DNA of 64,000 nt from Channallabes apus (GCA_030522415.1 CM060104.1:26137325-26201324), one strand, 5' to 3'; counted from the stretch's first letter, positions 31,944 through 42,489 are shown. Notes: generated by a model not told the origin, from the letters alone. Program-made: numbers and translations.

Positions 31944-33475
31944 TTAACAGTCCATTTCACATATGAGGCACAGCTTGTCGATGGGTCTTTCCAGAGTGTT
32001 GGTCTTGGTTTTATCTAACACACGTCTCACCAGTCCCCCTTTGTCGGGGAACACTTTCGTGATTCGTCCCATGACCCATGAATTTCTTGGGTCATGGGAA
32101 GACTCATCAATTATTAAAACTATGTCTCCAATCGAAAGGTTTTTTCTCTCTTGACACCATTTTTGCCGTTCCTGGAGCAAGGGCAAGTATTCACGCACCC
32201 ATCGCTTCCAGAATAGGTCTGATAGGTACTGAACCTGCTTCCACCTGCGACGTGCATAGATGTCTTCCTTTTTGAAAAGTCCGGGGGGCAGGTTTGGCTG
32301 TTTTTTCATCAGCAGCAGGTGGTTTGGTGTCAGAGGTTCCAAATCTGTGGGATCCTCCGAGACAGTAGTGAGGGGTCGGTTATTCATTATCGCTTCTACT
32401 TCACACATGAATGTATGTAGGCTCTCGTCAATTAATGTTTGTTCTTTCAGTACTGATCTCAAAATCTTTCTAACTGACCTGATCTGCCTTTCCCATATTC
32501 CGCCAAAGTGAGATCCAGAGGGCGGGTTAAATGTCCACTGTATGTTCCTTTGAGTAAGGAAGCTTTCAATTTGTGACTGATTCCATTGCTGAATAGCCTC
32601 GCGCAGTTCAGTCTCAGCGCCTATGAAGTTTGTTCCATTGTCACTTCGCATCACTGACACCTGACCTCTCCTGCTTATAAAGCGTCGCATGGCATTCACA
32701 TGAGTCTGTGTCAAGCGAATGAGCGATTTCAATGTGCACGGCTCTTGTTGTCAGACAAGTGAAAAGTACGCCATATCTTTTAACGTTACTTCTGCCTCGT
32801 TTGACCTCGAAGGGTCCGAAGTAGTCTACGCCCACATTGGTGAAGGGTGGGTGGTCTGGTATTATTCTGTCGAGTGGCAATTCTGACATTTTTTGTTCAC
32901 ATGCTTTAGCTCTAGACTTCCTGCATATTACACACCTGGAGAGAAACTGTCTTACGAGTGAGTTAGCAGTCGGAATCCAGTATTTCTGCCGCAATTCTGA
33001 AAGCATATAATTTCTGCCACTGTGGGCTATCTTGTCATGAACGTCTCTTAATATTAACGTTGTGATATGTGAGTCTTTAGGTACAATGACTGGGTGTTTA
33101 ACGTGCTCTGGCATTGCGTACCTGCCGAGACGTCCTCCGACTCTCAACAATCCATCCTGTAGCACTGGGTCCAGTTTGGACAAGCAACTGTTTCTTTTTA
33201 CAGATGCCTTGCGTTTTTGCTGTGTGAGAATTCCCTGTTTGAGTTCTGCTGCTGCTTTATTCTTTTGCAACGTGAGAATTTCTTCCTTAAAATTTTGTCT
33301 TTGAGTAAATTTAATGATTTCATTTTCTGCTCTTGTTAATTCTTGAGCTGTTAGCGACTTGTGATTTTCTGTCTTTGGGTTATCTACTTGTGTTTTGACC
33401 CTTTCTGTTTTTTGTTTGAGCATGTCTCTGATGCGAAGGATCCAGGCAACGGATCTTTTTAACTTGTGCCAATCA
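31944..33475 (-). pseudogene. Pao integrase
   Basis: Two minus-strand frames make up the integrase. The first (to 32641) carries the HHCC module (DVHDKIAHSGRNYML, CVICRKSRAKAC) and the first catalytic D in VGVDYFGPFEV. The second (31944-32732) carries D in [10 protein letters not shown] and E in [11 protein letters not shown], then the C-terminal domain ([29 protein letters not shown]). Around 32725 the frame changes next to a TGTG sequence; the other Pao fragment has SCVNALRRF at this place, so two bases seem to be missing. Upstream it is out of frame with RNase H because of a short duplicated ATCACTG near 33478. Confidence 0.9.
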
Positions 33476-33479
33476 GTGA

Positions 33480-36400
33480 TCAGTGATGATTAATCAGTTT
33501 ACTCACTGCGTCTGCGCATTTTGTAATGCTCACAGTGTTCACTAAAGCTGAGAGTTTAATTTCATCATCATCTTGTGTTATTGATGTGTCATGAATATTT
33601 TCAGGCCATTTGCACTCTGCTTCTTTGAGAAAGGAGGGACCATGGATCCAGTTAACATTTTTCATGAACTTTTCACAGGATACCCCCCTGGAGGCAGAAT
33701 CAGCTGGGTTTTGTGAGGTATTAACGTACCTCCATTGCTGTGACTTGGTTGACTCACTTATAATGGCGATTCTGTTGGCCACAAAGGTTTTAAAACGAAG
33801 TATTTCGTTATCAATGTATCTCAAAACAGTTGTACTGTCAGTCCAGAACATAGAGTCCAGCAATTTCAATTCTAGCTGTTCTTTCAACATTTTGTCATTT
33901 TTTACAGCGACCACTGCCGCAGTCAGTTCCATTCGTGGAATGGTGGTTTGTTTCAGGGGTGCTTCACGGGAATTCCCCATCATGAATGCACAATGTGTAA
34001 GTCCATCAGCGTTTACTAACCTGAGGTATGAGACAGCTCCGTATCCCATTTCACTTGCATCCGAGAAGTGGTGGAGTTGTGCTGTAGCTGTAACTCCAAA
34101 GTCGGCTGGTTTTATGCACCTTGCTATGCTGAACTCGGACAGTCTGTGCAGCTCTTGCAGCCAGGTTTTCCATGCCGTTGCAAACTGCTCGGGAATGTCA
34201 TCATCCCAGGCTAGTTTTTCTTCACATAACTGTTGCATTAGAGTTTTGGCTGGCAGTATGACAGGTGAGAGAAAGCCTAACGGGTCGTATGTTGAGCTAG
34301 TGATTGACAGAATTCTTCTTCTCGTCACAGATCGTTCCTTTAAACTAATCTTAAACTTGAACATGTCTGAGTTAATGCACCACAGCACCCCCAGAGCTCT
34401 CTCTATGGGCAGTGCATCTTTGCTCAAGTCTAAGTCTCTCATGTCTTTGATCCTTTCGCTCTCGGGAATGATAGTCAGTAGGGCACGGCTGTTGCTTGCC
34501 CATTTAGTGAGGTTAAACCCACCGCTTGCACAGAGACTAGTGAGATCATTGTATAGGGCGACTGCTTGGTCATGACTCGAAACGGATTTTAGGCAGTCGT
34601 CTACATAAAAGTTTTTAAGCACTGTGTTAACTGCCACAGCGGATGCATTGCTGCGGTTTTCTTCTGCTGTCTTTCTGAGGGTGAAGTTAGCAACACTAGG
34701 CGACGATTTTGCACCGAACAGATGAACTACCATTTTGTATTCAACTAAGTCTTGGTTCACATCTCCATTCGGCCACCATAGGAAGCGGAGCAGATCTGTG
34801 TCCTTCTCGGGGACTCTCACTTGATAGTACATGGCTTCCACGTCTGCCATCATGGCAATTGCTTCCTGTCTAAAGCGTGTGAGCACACAAATGAGTGAGT
34901 TTGTTAAATCTGGTCCTTGTAGGAGCTCACTGTTTAGTGACACTCCTTGATAACTGGCAGCGCAGTTGAAGACCACCCTTAGTTTATTCTTTTGAGGATG
35001 ATAGACGCCATGATGCGGTATATACCACACCTGACCGCCTTGGCGGTTTACATGATGTGTAGGGATTCTGACTGCATGACCCTTTTTTATCATGTCACCC
35101 ATGAAGTGTGTGTACTCCTCGTGAAAGGAGCTGTTGCTGCTGAGTTTTCGTTTAAGGTTTAAGGCACGTTGCATAGCTGCATTTCGGTTATTGGGCATTT
35201 GAACTGACGCTTTCTTAAGTGGGAGGCCGATGTAGAAGTGATTGTCTATGAACTGCAGGGAGTTATTAACGAGGTTTAAGAACTGATAATCCTCTTGTGA
35301 CATCTCTGCCTTGTCATCGCAATTTCGTTCGGGAAAATCATGGTTATATTGCTCTATCAGCATTCGTTCTATACTTTCAATGGAGGTTCGGTTAACTGTA
35401 ACGGTCACTAGTTTGTCGGGTTCTCGGAGAGGCCCAGTCACAGTCCATCCGAGAACACTCTGCACCGCGTATGGTCCTCTATGCCTGCTATTGATTATTC
35501 GCCGAGGTTCTATGAGTTCGTGCTCTTTATTTCCTATGAGAATTTCGATTCCAGCGCTAATCTGGGGCAGTTTTACGTCACTAAGGTATGGCCACTTATC
35601 GATGTCATGCTGTTGTGGAATGTTTCCCACTGTAGCTGGCATAGTCTTTTGTGTGAAGACGTTGGGAAGTTCAATAAAATTGTTTTCTTCCAGGCTACTG
35701 ATCTCCAAATCATTGAGCATGTAGCTTTCTACTAGTTTTGTGGAGTTCATGGTGCTCAGCCGTATCTTAACTCTTCTGCCTCGTACATTTAGTCGCCTTG
35801 CTAATGCCTCTGTACAGAATGCGGCAGAACTGCCTTGGTCTATAAATGCATACACTTCTGCGATTTTATCGCCTTTTTTGGACTTTATTTTAACGGGTAA
35901 AATGGGGAGGATGCAATTACCTCCAGCCCCAGTGAGCGCATTTGATTCGTGACTCACTGCATGTGGTGTATTTGTTGTGTCACTTTCAGTTTCGTTTCTG
36001 CGGGCGCTCGCAACTGACTGCGCTGGCATGGCTGTGTGTAACATGCGTGGATGTGACTTTGAACACAATGAACATATAATTTTTCTTGTACAATCTTTCC
36101 ACAAATGACCCTTTCTTAAGCATCCGAAACAGAATCCATTCTTTTTTATGATTTCTACTTTGTCTTTGTGTGTCTGATCGTTAAATTTTACGCACTCGTC
36201 TAAGATATGGTCCTTTTTACAATATGCACACGGCTTAGTGAAAGCGCTAACAGCTAACGTACCGGCATTCTTCATTGTAATCGAGTCTTTGTGAATTTTA
36301 CCAACCTGTCTGACGTCAGTTGCAAAGCTGACCCTGGCCTTTCCTTCCCTTTTTTGTTTCTGTCCTTGAAGGGATGTGCGACTGTGTTTCTTATCGCTGG

Positions 36401-36698
36401 TCATGGCGTCCAGGTCGGCGAAGAGCGGGTCGGAGTACAGTCTGGCTTGTTGATCTATGAAGTCCGCCAGCTGGGCGAACTTGGCTCTTGTTCCGTAGCG
36501 CTCGTAGTGCTGGCGTGCGCAAGACTTCCACCTGTCGATCAACTTGTAGGGCAGTTTCGTAAGAATGGTGTTCATGCACTCGCTGCTGTTCAACTCGTCC
36601 ACAGATTCACAGTTTGCTGTTGCGTTTTGGCAAGTTGTCAGGAAAGAGGAGAGGGCGCTTAATGCCTGTCCATCGTCTGTCTTTATGTTTTTTCCCAA
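33480..36698 (-). CDS. Pao Gag C-terminus and Pol (protease, RT, RNase H)
   Basis: This long open frame covers the end of Gag with zinc knuckles (CAYCKKDHILDEC, CFGCLRKGHLWKDC), the aspartic protease (AFIDQGSSAAFC; DQG in place of DSG/DTG), RT (LRVVFNCAASYQGVSLN, MMADVEAMYYQVRV and the box NFYVDDCLKS) and RNase H (HHFSDASEMGYGAVSYL, IPRMELTAAVVAV, MFWTDSTTVLRYI). Its first codons are not a real start: the frame joins Gag at a shift near 36690. No stop interrupts 1072 codons, so the insertion is fairly recent or the copy was under constraint until recently. Confidence 0.93.
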   Translation of the reverse strand: MGKNIKTDDGQALSALSSFLTTCQNATANCESVDELNSSECMNTILTKLPYKLIDRWKSCARQHYERYGTRAKFAQLADFIDQQARLYSDPLFADLDAMTSDKKHSRTSLQGQKQKREGKARVSFATDVRQVGKIHKDSITMKNAGTLAVSAFTKPCAYCKKDHILDECVKFNDQTHKDKVEIIKKNGFCFGCLRKGHLWKDCTRKIICSLCSKSHPRMLHTAMPAQSVASARRNETESDTTNTPHAVSHESNALTGAGGNCILPILPVKIKSKKGDKIAEVYAFIDQGSSAAFCTEALARRLNVRGRRVKIRLSTMNSTKLVESYMLNDLEISSLEENNFIELPNVFTQKTMPATVGNIPQQHDIDKWPYLSDVKLPQISAGIEILIGNKEHELIEPRRIINSRHRGPYAVQSVLGWTVTGPLREPDKLVTVTVNRTSIESIERMLIEQYNHDFPERNCDDKAEMSQEDYQFLNLVNNSLQFIDNHFYIGLPLKKASVQMPNNRNAAMQRALNLKRKLSSNSSFHEEYTHFMGDMIKKGHAVRIPTHHVNRQGGQVWYIPHHGVYHPQKNKLRVVFNCAASYQGVSLNSELLQGPDLTNSLICVLTRFRQEAIAMMADVEAMYYQVRVPEKDTDLLRFLWWPNGDVNQDLVEYKMVVHLFGAKSSPSVANFTLRKTAEENRSNASAVAVNTVLKNFYVDDCLKSVSSHDQAVALYNDLTSLCASGGFNLTKWASNSRALLTIIPESERIKDMRDLDLSKDALPIERALGVLWCINSDMFKFKISLKERSVTRRRILSITSSTYDPLGFLSPVILPAKTLMQQLCEEKLAWDDDIPEQFATAWKTWLQELHRLSEFSIARCIKPADFGVTATAQLHHFSDASEMGYGAVSYLRLVNADGLTHCAFMMGNSREAPLKQTTIPRMELTAAVVAVKNDKMLKEQLELKLLDSMFWTDSTTVLRYIDNEILRFKTFVANRIAIISESTKSQQWRYVNTSQNPADSASRGVSCEKFMKNVNWIHGPSFLKEAECKWPENIHDTSITQDDDEIKLSALVNTVSITKCADAVSKLINHH

Positions 36699-37741
36699 TT
36701 AATTGCCTTTTGCTTACAAGCTGCTGCAATTCTCAGCTCGTTTCCGAACCTGTCACGCAGCAGTTTCTTTGCTCTTGCATACCCATCTGTCATGTGCATG
36801 CAGCTCGTTACAAGGTTTTTGGGTTCCCCTTTGGTGTACAGTTCGAGATATGACAGCTTATCGATGTCGTTGTCCGTTTTGGATTCAACAAAGCGTTCAA
36901 ATGACAACATGAAGGATTTGAACTGAATCGGGTCTCCGTGAAAGGGAGAAAGTTCGTGCCGAGGCAGTGAGGACAGCATTTGGCTTTTCGCGAGCATTTC
37001 TGTGAGTTCTGCCTGACGTTGCATTTGGTGATGCATTGTGTCAAGTCCATGACGTAGAGAATCATGATCTCGGGTGTCCCTTAAGGAGTTTGTCAGCTGT
37101 GTGTTTGCGCTCATGGGCACACCTGAGTGCACTGCCCCATGGGGCGTTGGCATTTGAGAATATGATGTGTCGAAACTATGACTTATGTGTTCAGTGTTTA
37201 CGGTAGGACATTCATTTAGAGTACTTGCCATTGTAGGTCTGTCACTGATGGGCAAGCTTACGTGGGCTGCCTGTAGACGTGATGGCAGTTCGCAATGTTC
37301 CGTCGACGCAACGTGCTGGTAAAGTTCATCATTGCATTCTGAGTTTTGAAAGTACAAGTTGCTCGGTTCAATGACTGAGCTCTCTGTTGCTGGCTGTTGT
37401 CCTTGAAGCACTCTTAATTTGGCATTATGCATAGCGAGCGCTGTTTTGGTTTCCAGCCTTTCTATTTTAGCTTTTAGTTGTGCCTTTTCCATTTCTAGTC
37501 GTGCTTTTAGTTGTGCTTCCTCCATTTCTAATCGTGCTTTTAGTTGCGCTTCCTCCATTTCTAATTGGAGATGTTCGTCCAAGGTTGCAGCCTTTGCTAA
37601 CAGCGCTGCTCTGTCGGCTTCTTCTCTGCGGCGAGATGAGGAAGCCGCGGACGTTACGCTTCCTTGTGGCTCAGCCATCGCAACTTGTGACACACTGTCT
37701 CCTGCCGAGACTTCTTCGATGTCCTCGTCGCTTAACATCAT
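36683..37741 (-). CDS. Pao Gag N-terminal part
   Basis: The ATG at 37741 (MMLSDEDIEEVSAGD) opens about 352 codons. There is a basic/serine stretch, then a helical repeat of MEEAQLKARLE units (three near-perfect 10-11-residue copies at about residues 65-100), then the capsid-like region (MLSSLPRHELSPFHGDPIQF, LYTKGEPKNLVTSCM, LLRDRFGNELRIAAACKQ). It stops at 36683 after INWEKT; the expected continuation lies in the -1 frame, starting in the run GGGAAAAAAC. Confidence 0.9.
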   Translation of the reverse strand: MMLSDEDIEEVSAGDSVSQVAMAEPQGSVTSAASSSRRREEADRAALLAKAATLDEHLQLEMEEAQLKARLEMEEAQLKARLEMEKAQLKAKIERLETKTALAMHNAKLRVLQGQQPATESSVIEPSNLYFQNSECNDELYQHVASTEHCELPSRLQAAHVSLPISDRPTMASTLNECPTVNTEHISHSFDTSYSQMPTPHGAVHSGVPMSANTQLTNSLRDTRDHDSLRHGLDTMHHQMQRQAELTEMLAKSQMLSSLPRHELSPFHGDPIQFKSFMLSFERFVESKTDNDIDKLSYLELYTKGEPKNLVTSCMHMTDGYARAKKLLRDRFGNELRIAAACKQKAINWEKT

Positions 37742-37817
37742 GAAGTTCAAACGAACTGGGAAAGTCTCTTTCGGTCTCGCTTGTTTTCGTTCAAACAGCG
37801 GAAAGCTTTTGACTTTT

Positions 37818-38465
37818 TGTAGATGCGGTCATATTATTTCACTAGTTTTGACGCGTAGCTTTGTCTCAAAGTTTCACTCACACGACAGAAGTCCGATCTC
37901 TTTGTCTCTTGTAGTTTATTTTGTCAGCATCAAAGAATCAAAACTTCATACAGTCGTCTTGAGTAAATCCACTGTGATTACAGACACCAGTTGCTGCATC
38001 TTGCAAATCTCTGACTTTTACAACAACCTGTTTGCTGTATCTTGTAAATTACAGTCTTAGCTTAGGTATATAACAACACTCTTGCTGTATATATCCACTT
38101 ACGGGAGCTTACGGTTACAACAACCTAAGTTGCTGTATCTTACATTCTTAGCTTACCGGGAGCTCTCGTTAGCTGACGGTCAAAAGCTTGTGTTTCCGTA
38201 GCCTTCCACATCTAAACTGAACTCTCAATCATATCACAGTCACACAAATGCATGTAATAGTAGAATGACATCACAGACCAACCTACGATTGTCAACTTAT
38301 GATGCATGACTAAGAAATATAAAGCTTATGGCTTATGTAACAAACTTAATGCTTAATGCTTTACTAATGAATAGAACAAGGTAGAATAAATGAAATAACA
38401 ACAAGTAAAATAAGATAAAATAAACACAACAACAAATTCAGAACAAATACGATATGGCTCTTACA
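37818..38465 (-). repeat. Pao 5' LTR (648 bp)
   Basis: This is the longer of the two LTRs; the transcription promoter of the element is expected here. The LTR has TG at the outer edge (TGTAAGAGCC on the minus strand) and CTACA at the inner edge. The sequence adjoining it inside the element, AAAAGTCAAAAGC on the minus strand, would hold the primer-binding site, whose tRNA I cannot identify. Confidence 0.92.
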
Positions 38466-38470
38466 ATTAA

Positions 38471-39520
38471 TTTTTCTGTTATATTTGGGTTTTCATTATT
38501 ATACAAAAATCTACTGTATATTATTTTGTATGCACATGCCTTTTTCTTTTATATATACAGTAGCTGTTGATTAAGGGTGGTGAATTGGAAAGAGAGCTGT
38601 AATTTTTTTTTTTTTAGTGTTATTATTATTTTTTGTTTTGTTTATTATTTGTGTTGTATTTTGTATTGCTTTATGTATGGGCTTTCCCTCAATAAAGAAA
38701 AAAAAACAGTAACAACGTCACTTTTACACTCTGTAGAGTCTCAGTGGTGCGCACACAACCTCTCGGGGGTGAGCCTTTCTCTGAATGTGCACTGTGTAAC
38801 ACGTATAGAAATTAACCTGTTAAATTGTTAGAATTTACACAAAAATTGTTAATTTCATAGACCTGATATAAGTGCCTGATTGAGATGAGTCCTTTCCCCT
38901 TTAAATCCTGTGTCACCTAAAGCCACCACAATTTTCACAATGAAACTGTCTGGAAGAGAAACAAGCGCAATTTGTTCCTTTATGTGTCAGAGAGAGAAGA
39001 GATTAAATGCTTCCAGTGAACCGTCACCTGTGATTCACACAACGCAACATAACTGGAGTGACCGGTTATTCCTGCGCCGTTTACATGGGGGTGGGGCTAA
39101 GAGGAACACATCTCGATGGGGGCACCGAATGCCACACAGCACTACTGCGCACTTACACACACACACACACACACACTCCATGTCCACACAAACACACAGA
39201 CACACACCCCATGTCCACACACACTCCATGTCCACTGTCTCTTCCTGTTAGACACTAGAGTAGATATGGAGACGGATTTCTCCTGTAGTCCATGATGTAG
39301 TTTAGTGATGGTGTTACAGCTCAGTCATACCGTTTTACACCCATTAGAATTGTAAGGGTTCACACTGGCGCTTCATCTGATAAACATGTAGACAGTCTGA
39401 AATAACTCTCCTTACAGAAGGAACAAACAGCTAAGAAACATTTATTATAACACTTATTTATCACAATTCCACTTACTAACAGCTGATTAACGAGGTTTAT
39501 CTTTAGATTTAGATACTCAC
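38471..39520. other. probable NLR 5' intron / intergenic
   Basis: This stretch has AT-rich sequence with an AATAAAG near 38692, a pyrimidine run at about 38600, and a CA-rich tract with repeated CCATGTCCAC at 39150-39240. No reading frame with family resemblance was found. Confidence 0.45.
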
Positions 39521-39600
39521 CGTGTTTCTCTCCTGTAGACGCGCTGCTCCCTGTCTTTATAAAAATAGCCCCAAGTTTCACTTTCAGTTTTTTTCAGAGG
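39521..39600 (-). promoter_or_regulatory. candidate interferon-responsive promoter and leader exon
   Basis: On the minus strand there is GAAAGTGAAACT (39574-39585), a full match to the ISRE pattern GAAANNGAAACT. It is followed 12 bases later by a TATA-like TTTTTATAAAG and then by a short transcribed-looking stretch ending in a GTGAGT donor at 39520. The order and spacing (ISRE, TATA, about 30 bp, donor) are those of a small interferon-inducible promoter with a non-coding first exon. The next gene downstream on this strand is the NLRC3-like gene. That it serves this gene is inference. Confidence 0.5.
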
Positions 39601-39769
39601 GGCAGGTGAAATCAGCTGTTAACTTTACACCTGGGCCTCATTAATCAGTTTTCACTTGTGTGTGTTTTTATAGTGTTTTTAGTTGACAGAGTGTGAGAGA
39701 CCGAGCACTAGTGAAAGAAAAAGAACGATTTGTTCTTTTTGAATGAATCTTTAATGTGACTCAGATGAA

Positions 39770-40870
39770 CGAGTATCTCGGAGAGTGATTCGTTTGTTTT
39801 TTGCATGCGCAAAGCATCGCAAAACCTCCGTATGTTATATACAGATGTCGCCATTAAAAACGCACGTTTCAAGAAAAGGGATCCCGTGACTTGCCGCGGC
39901 TTTGTGCCGGAAGCTGTGAACATGCCCTTCATTACCTGTAGGGGGCAGTCGTGTTTCAGTCTGAAGTATTGTGTGTCTACTGAAGCCGAAAATGTGTCCA
40001 AATTTAACCGCGCATACGTGTTTGGAGACGCTGTGCCCGCGCTGTGTATCAGTCGGTTGGGAATCATCATGGAGGTACTACACGGCGTGACTGGAGCTGG
40101 AGTTTGTCGCGTTCGAGGTAAGTTTACCTTTCTGTTTTGGATGTGATTCTCGCTTTCATGACTCCCAATTAATGTTCATCTTAATCTCAGGACGTACAAT
40201 TAGCAATATTTCAGTTTTTAATAGTGTGGAGATTCACAAAACACCGTTTTCGTGTAAAAACCTGAACCTACGGAGCCCCCCAGGAGTCCTGTGGTAAATA
40301 AGTGAAGAAATATATAAATAAAATAATAACGAACCGAGCGCGCGGATTAATAAACCGAGATGTGTGTTTCTTACCCCCACCCCTCGTGAAGAAGGCGTGT
40401 TCAGAGAAAGGGTCGCCAGTGAGATGCCATTTCTGAACAAACTGAGTCGTGTGTGTTAAAGCATTAAATGGTAAAAGAGCATTAGCAATAAACGTTTTTT
40501 TCTGAATCCGAATTTTATTAATAAGTTACAAGTTAAATTTCAACTGTAAAGAACCTGTAAATATGTTCATATAGTATTGACAGCAGCTCTAATTTGTCTA
40601 AATCGCATTGCAGACAAGAAAAAGAAGTAGAGTCATCCTGTGACCCTGCATGCTTAATCTTTCCACACATGATTCTTGCTTCTCACTTTTTCCTTAATCT
40701 ACGGTTCGGGTTCTGGTTTCGGTCTGTTCTCATGAGTTGTGAAGCGAGAGGAACAAAGTATAAATATTGTTCATTTGCTAAATTAAGTGTCATGAATTTT
40801 ACTTTAATATCTATCTCTGTATTTTTTCACAGCAGTTTGTGACTGAAAGTGTGTCTGCATCTGACTCCAG
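39770..40870 (+). repeat. unclassified repeat unit, copy A
   Basis: The part from about 39878 to 40700 is repeated at 42490-43265 with very high similarity, including a 73-bp intron-like segment; a shorter piece recurs inverted at 48690-48850. The start is CpG-rich (CCGCGGC). The left flank has AACGATTTGTTC/GAATGAATC sequence typical of fish dispersed elements. It has no LTR, TIR or transposase and could be a captured gene fragment or a new repeat family. Confidence 0.6.
40069..40297 (+). other. small splice-compatible ORF (51 codons), copy A
   Basis: The ATG at 40069 reads MEVLHGVTGAGVCRVR and one base, followed by a GTAAGT donor at 40118 and a TTAATCTCAG acceptor at 40190. The joined frame continues (RTISNISVFNS) to TAA at 40295-40297. 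Copy B at 42678-42906 keeps the same start, frame, intron length and stop. The protein resembles nothing I recognise. As flanks are conserved too, the open frame may only reflect recent duplication. Confidence 0.35.
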
Positions 40871-41209
40871 GAGTTTCCTGACCAACGTATCTAACGGTCA
40901 TATTTAAAAATCATAACGTACAAAACGTTTCTGTTGGTGTTTAATTTTGTTTCTATGATTAATACTTATTTGTGGTTTATGTTTTGTACATCTTTTCAAA
41001 TTGAGACCTCATTTGTAAGTTACTGTTATCTCGTTTTCTCGTTTTTGTATAAATTAATCAAATGTTTGCTTGTTATTGAATGTATTTTTTAATAAAAAAT
41101 AAACGAATCTGTTTTATTATTAGCTGAGAGTGTGGTTTATTTATCATATTTGGTCATTGTAACATGCATTAGGGAGCATTATCTCTGCGATGTGTGTGTG
41201 CTATCTGGG

Positions 41210-41769
41210 TGTAGATGCGGTCATATTATTTCACTAGTTTTGACGCGTAGCTTTGGTTTAAAGTTTCACTCACACGACAGAAGTCCAATCTCTTTGTCTC
41301 TTGTAGTTTATTTTGTCAGCATCAAAGAATCAACACTTCATACAGTCGTCTTGAGTAAATCCACTGTGATTACAGACACCAGTTGCTGCATCTTGCAAAT
41401 CTCTAACTTTTACAACAACCTGTTTGCTGTATGTTACAAATTACAGTCTTAGCTTACGAATATAACAACACACTTGCTGTATATATCCACTTACGGGAGC
41501 TTACAGTTACAACAACCTAGTTGCTGTATCTCACATTCTTAGCTTACCGGGCTTACGGTCAAAGGCTTGTGTTTCCTTAGCCTTCCGCATCTAGACTGAA
41601 CTCTCAATCATATCACAGTCACACAAATGCATGTAATAGTAGAATGACATCACAGACCAACCTATGATTGTCAACTTATGATGCATGACTAAGAAATATA
41701 AAGCTTATGGCTTATGTAACAAGCTTAATGCTTTACTAATGAATAGAACAAGGTAGAATAAATGAAATA
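41210..41769 (-). mobile_element. Pao LTR fragment (solo LTR, truncated)
   Basis: The sequence matches the LTRs at 31196 and 37818 from the inner terminus (TGTAGATGCGG at 41210) through AATGAAATA at 41769, where the TIR of the next element starts. About 50-60 bases of the LTR including its TGTAAG end are missing. No internal Pao sequence is attached, so it began as a solo LTR or was cut by rearrangement. Confidence 0.9.
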
Positions 41770-42260
41770 CAGTGGTTACAAAATCGGAATAACCATCCCG
41801 CCGCGCATACCGCCGTTTAAAGGCAACAGCGGCCAAAATAAATCAGTTGCATTTCAAAGTCATTCGTAAAATGGCCGCCAGGTGGCGCAAAGTGACATTT
41901 TCATTCATCGCAGTAAATACAACAGTGATGGTAATTTCCACAACAAACATGAAAAATCTGAACCAGAGCTATTGATGTGTACTGTACAATAATGAGTAAA
42001 AAAAAATTATAGTAGATTTATTAACTGAAATAAATGACCATATTTTTCAAGAGAATTTTCAAGCCCCACTCATCAAACAAAATTATAACGAAATCGGCCA
42101 AGTTTACTATTTATTTAAATATAAATTTCTAAACCAATGAGATCAAATAACACCAAGTTATTTTTATAACAGGCTTACTTCGTCACTTATCAAAGAAGTA
42201 CACGTGCTTTCAAAGAAGTCGAGTGGCTTATTAACGTCTCTGGTGTGCATTGTCTCTAAG

Positions 42261-42333
42261 TGGCCGCTTGGTGTAGCGGTTAGAACGCTCGACCAGAGAT
42301 CTGCAAAGCCCCGGTTCGAATCCCGAGTGATGA
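42261..42333 (+). tRNA. tRNA-like cassette in left arm (degenerate)
   Basis: It has an A-box-like TGGTGTAGCGG at 42269-42279 and a perfect B-box GGTTCGAATCC at 42313-42323, at tRNA spacing. The T and acceptor stems pair poorly, so a functional tRNA is unlikely; it is best seen as a tRNA-derived module with an internal RNA polymerase III promoter pattern. An inverted copy lies in the other arm. Confidence 0.45.
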
Positions 42334-42489
42334 TGTTTTAAAATTGTTTTATTTTAAAACTAAATAAAATGTTTTAAGTGCACTTAAGATAGAGTCTTAT
42401 AAAGGCTATGTAGACTTATATAGTTTTATTATATATATTTTTGCACATTAATCTGAGTCCTCATCTGTTAGATCTGTTTAGTTTTTTTT

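Larger units (their letters stand above)
31196..38465 (-). mobile_element. complete BEL/Pao LTR retrotransposon with ATTAA target duplication
   Basis: The element of 7.27 kb has two LTRs, TG...CA termini and a 5-bp target duplication ATTAA at 31191-31195 and 38466-38470. On the minus strand the order is 5' LTR (37818-38465), gag, a pol region with protease, RT and RNase H, then integrase, a polypurine tract (GGGGCTGGAA) and 3' LTR (31196-31779). Frame breaks at about 36690, 33478 and 32725 disable it. A further LTR of the family is at 41210-41769. Confidence 0.95.

Noticed and set aside
33610..35735. Plus-strand open frames of up to 321 codons opposite Pao pol
   Set aside because: They are antisense shadows of the long minus-strand pol frame; no recognisable domains.
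38577..38831. Terminal exon with poly(A) signal of a host gene
   Set aside because: An AATAAAG near 38692 is followed by an A-run, but no coding exon precedes it; it may just be a retroposed tail.
39708..40146. 120- and 113-codon frames over repeat unit A as ordinary genes
   Set aside because: The frames are not preserved in copies B and C (a stop replaces a cysteine codon in copy B). Only the small spliced frame is shared.
42261..42333. Functional host tRNA gene
   Set aside because: A and B boxes are good but the acceptor and T stems do not pair, and the unit is repeated inside inverted transposon arms.
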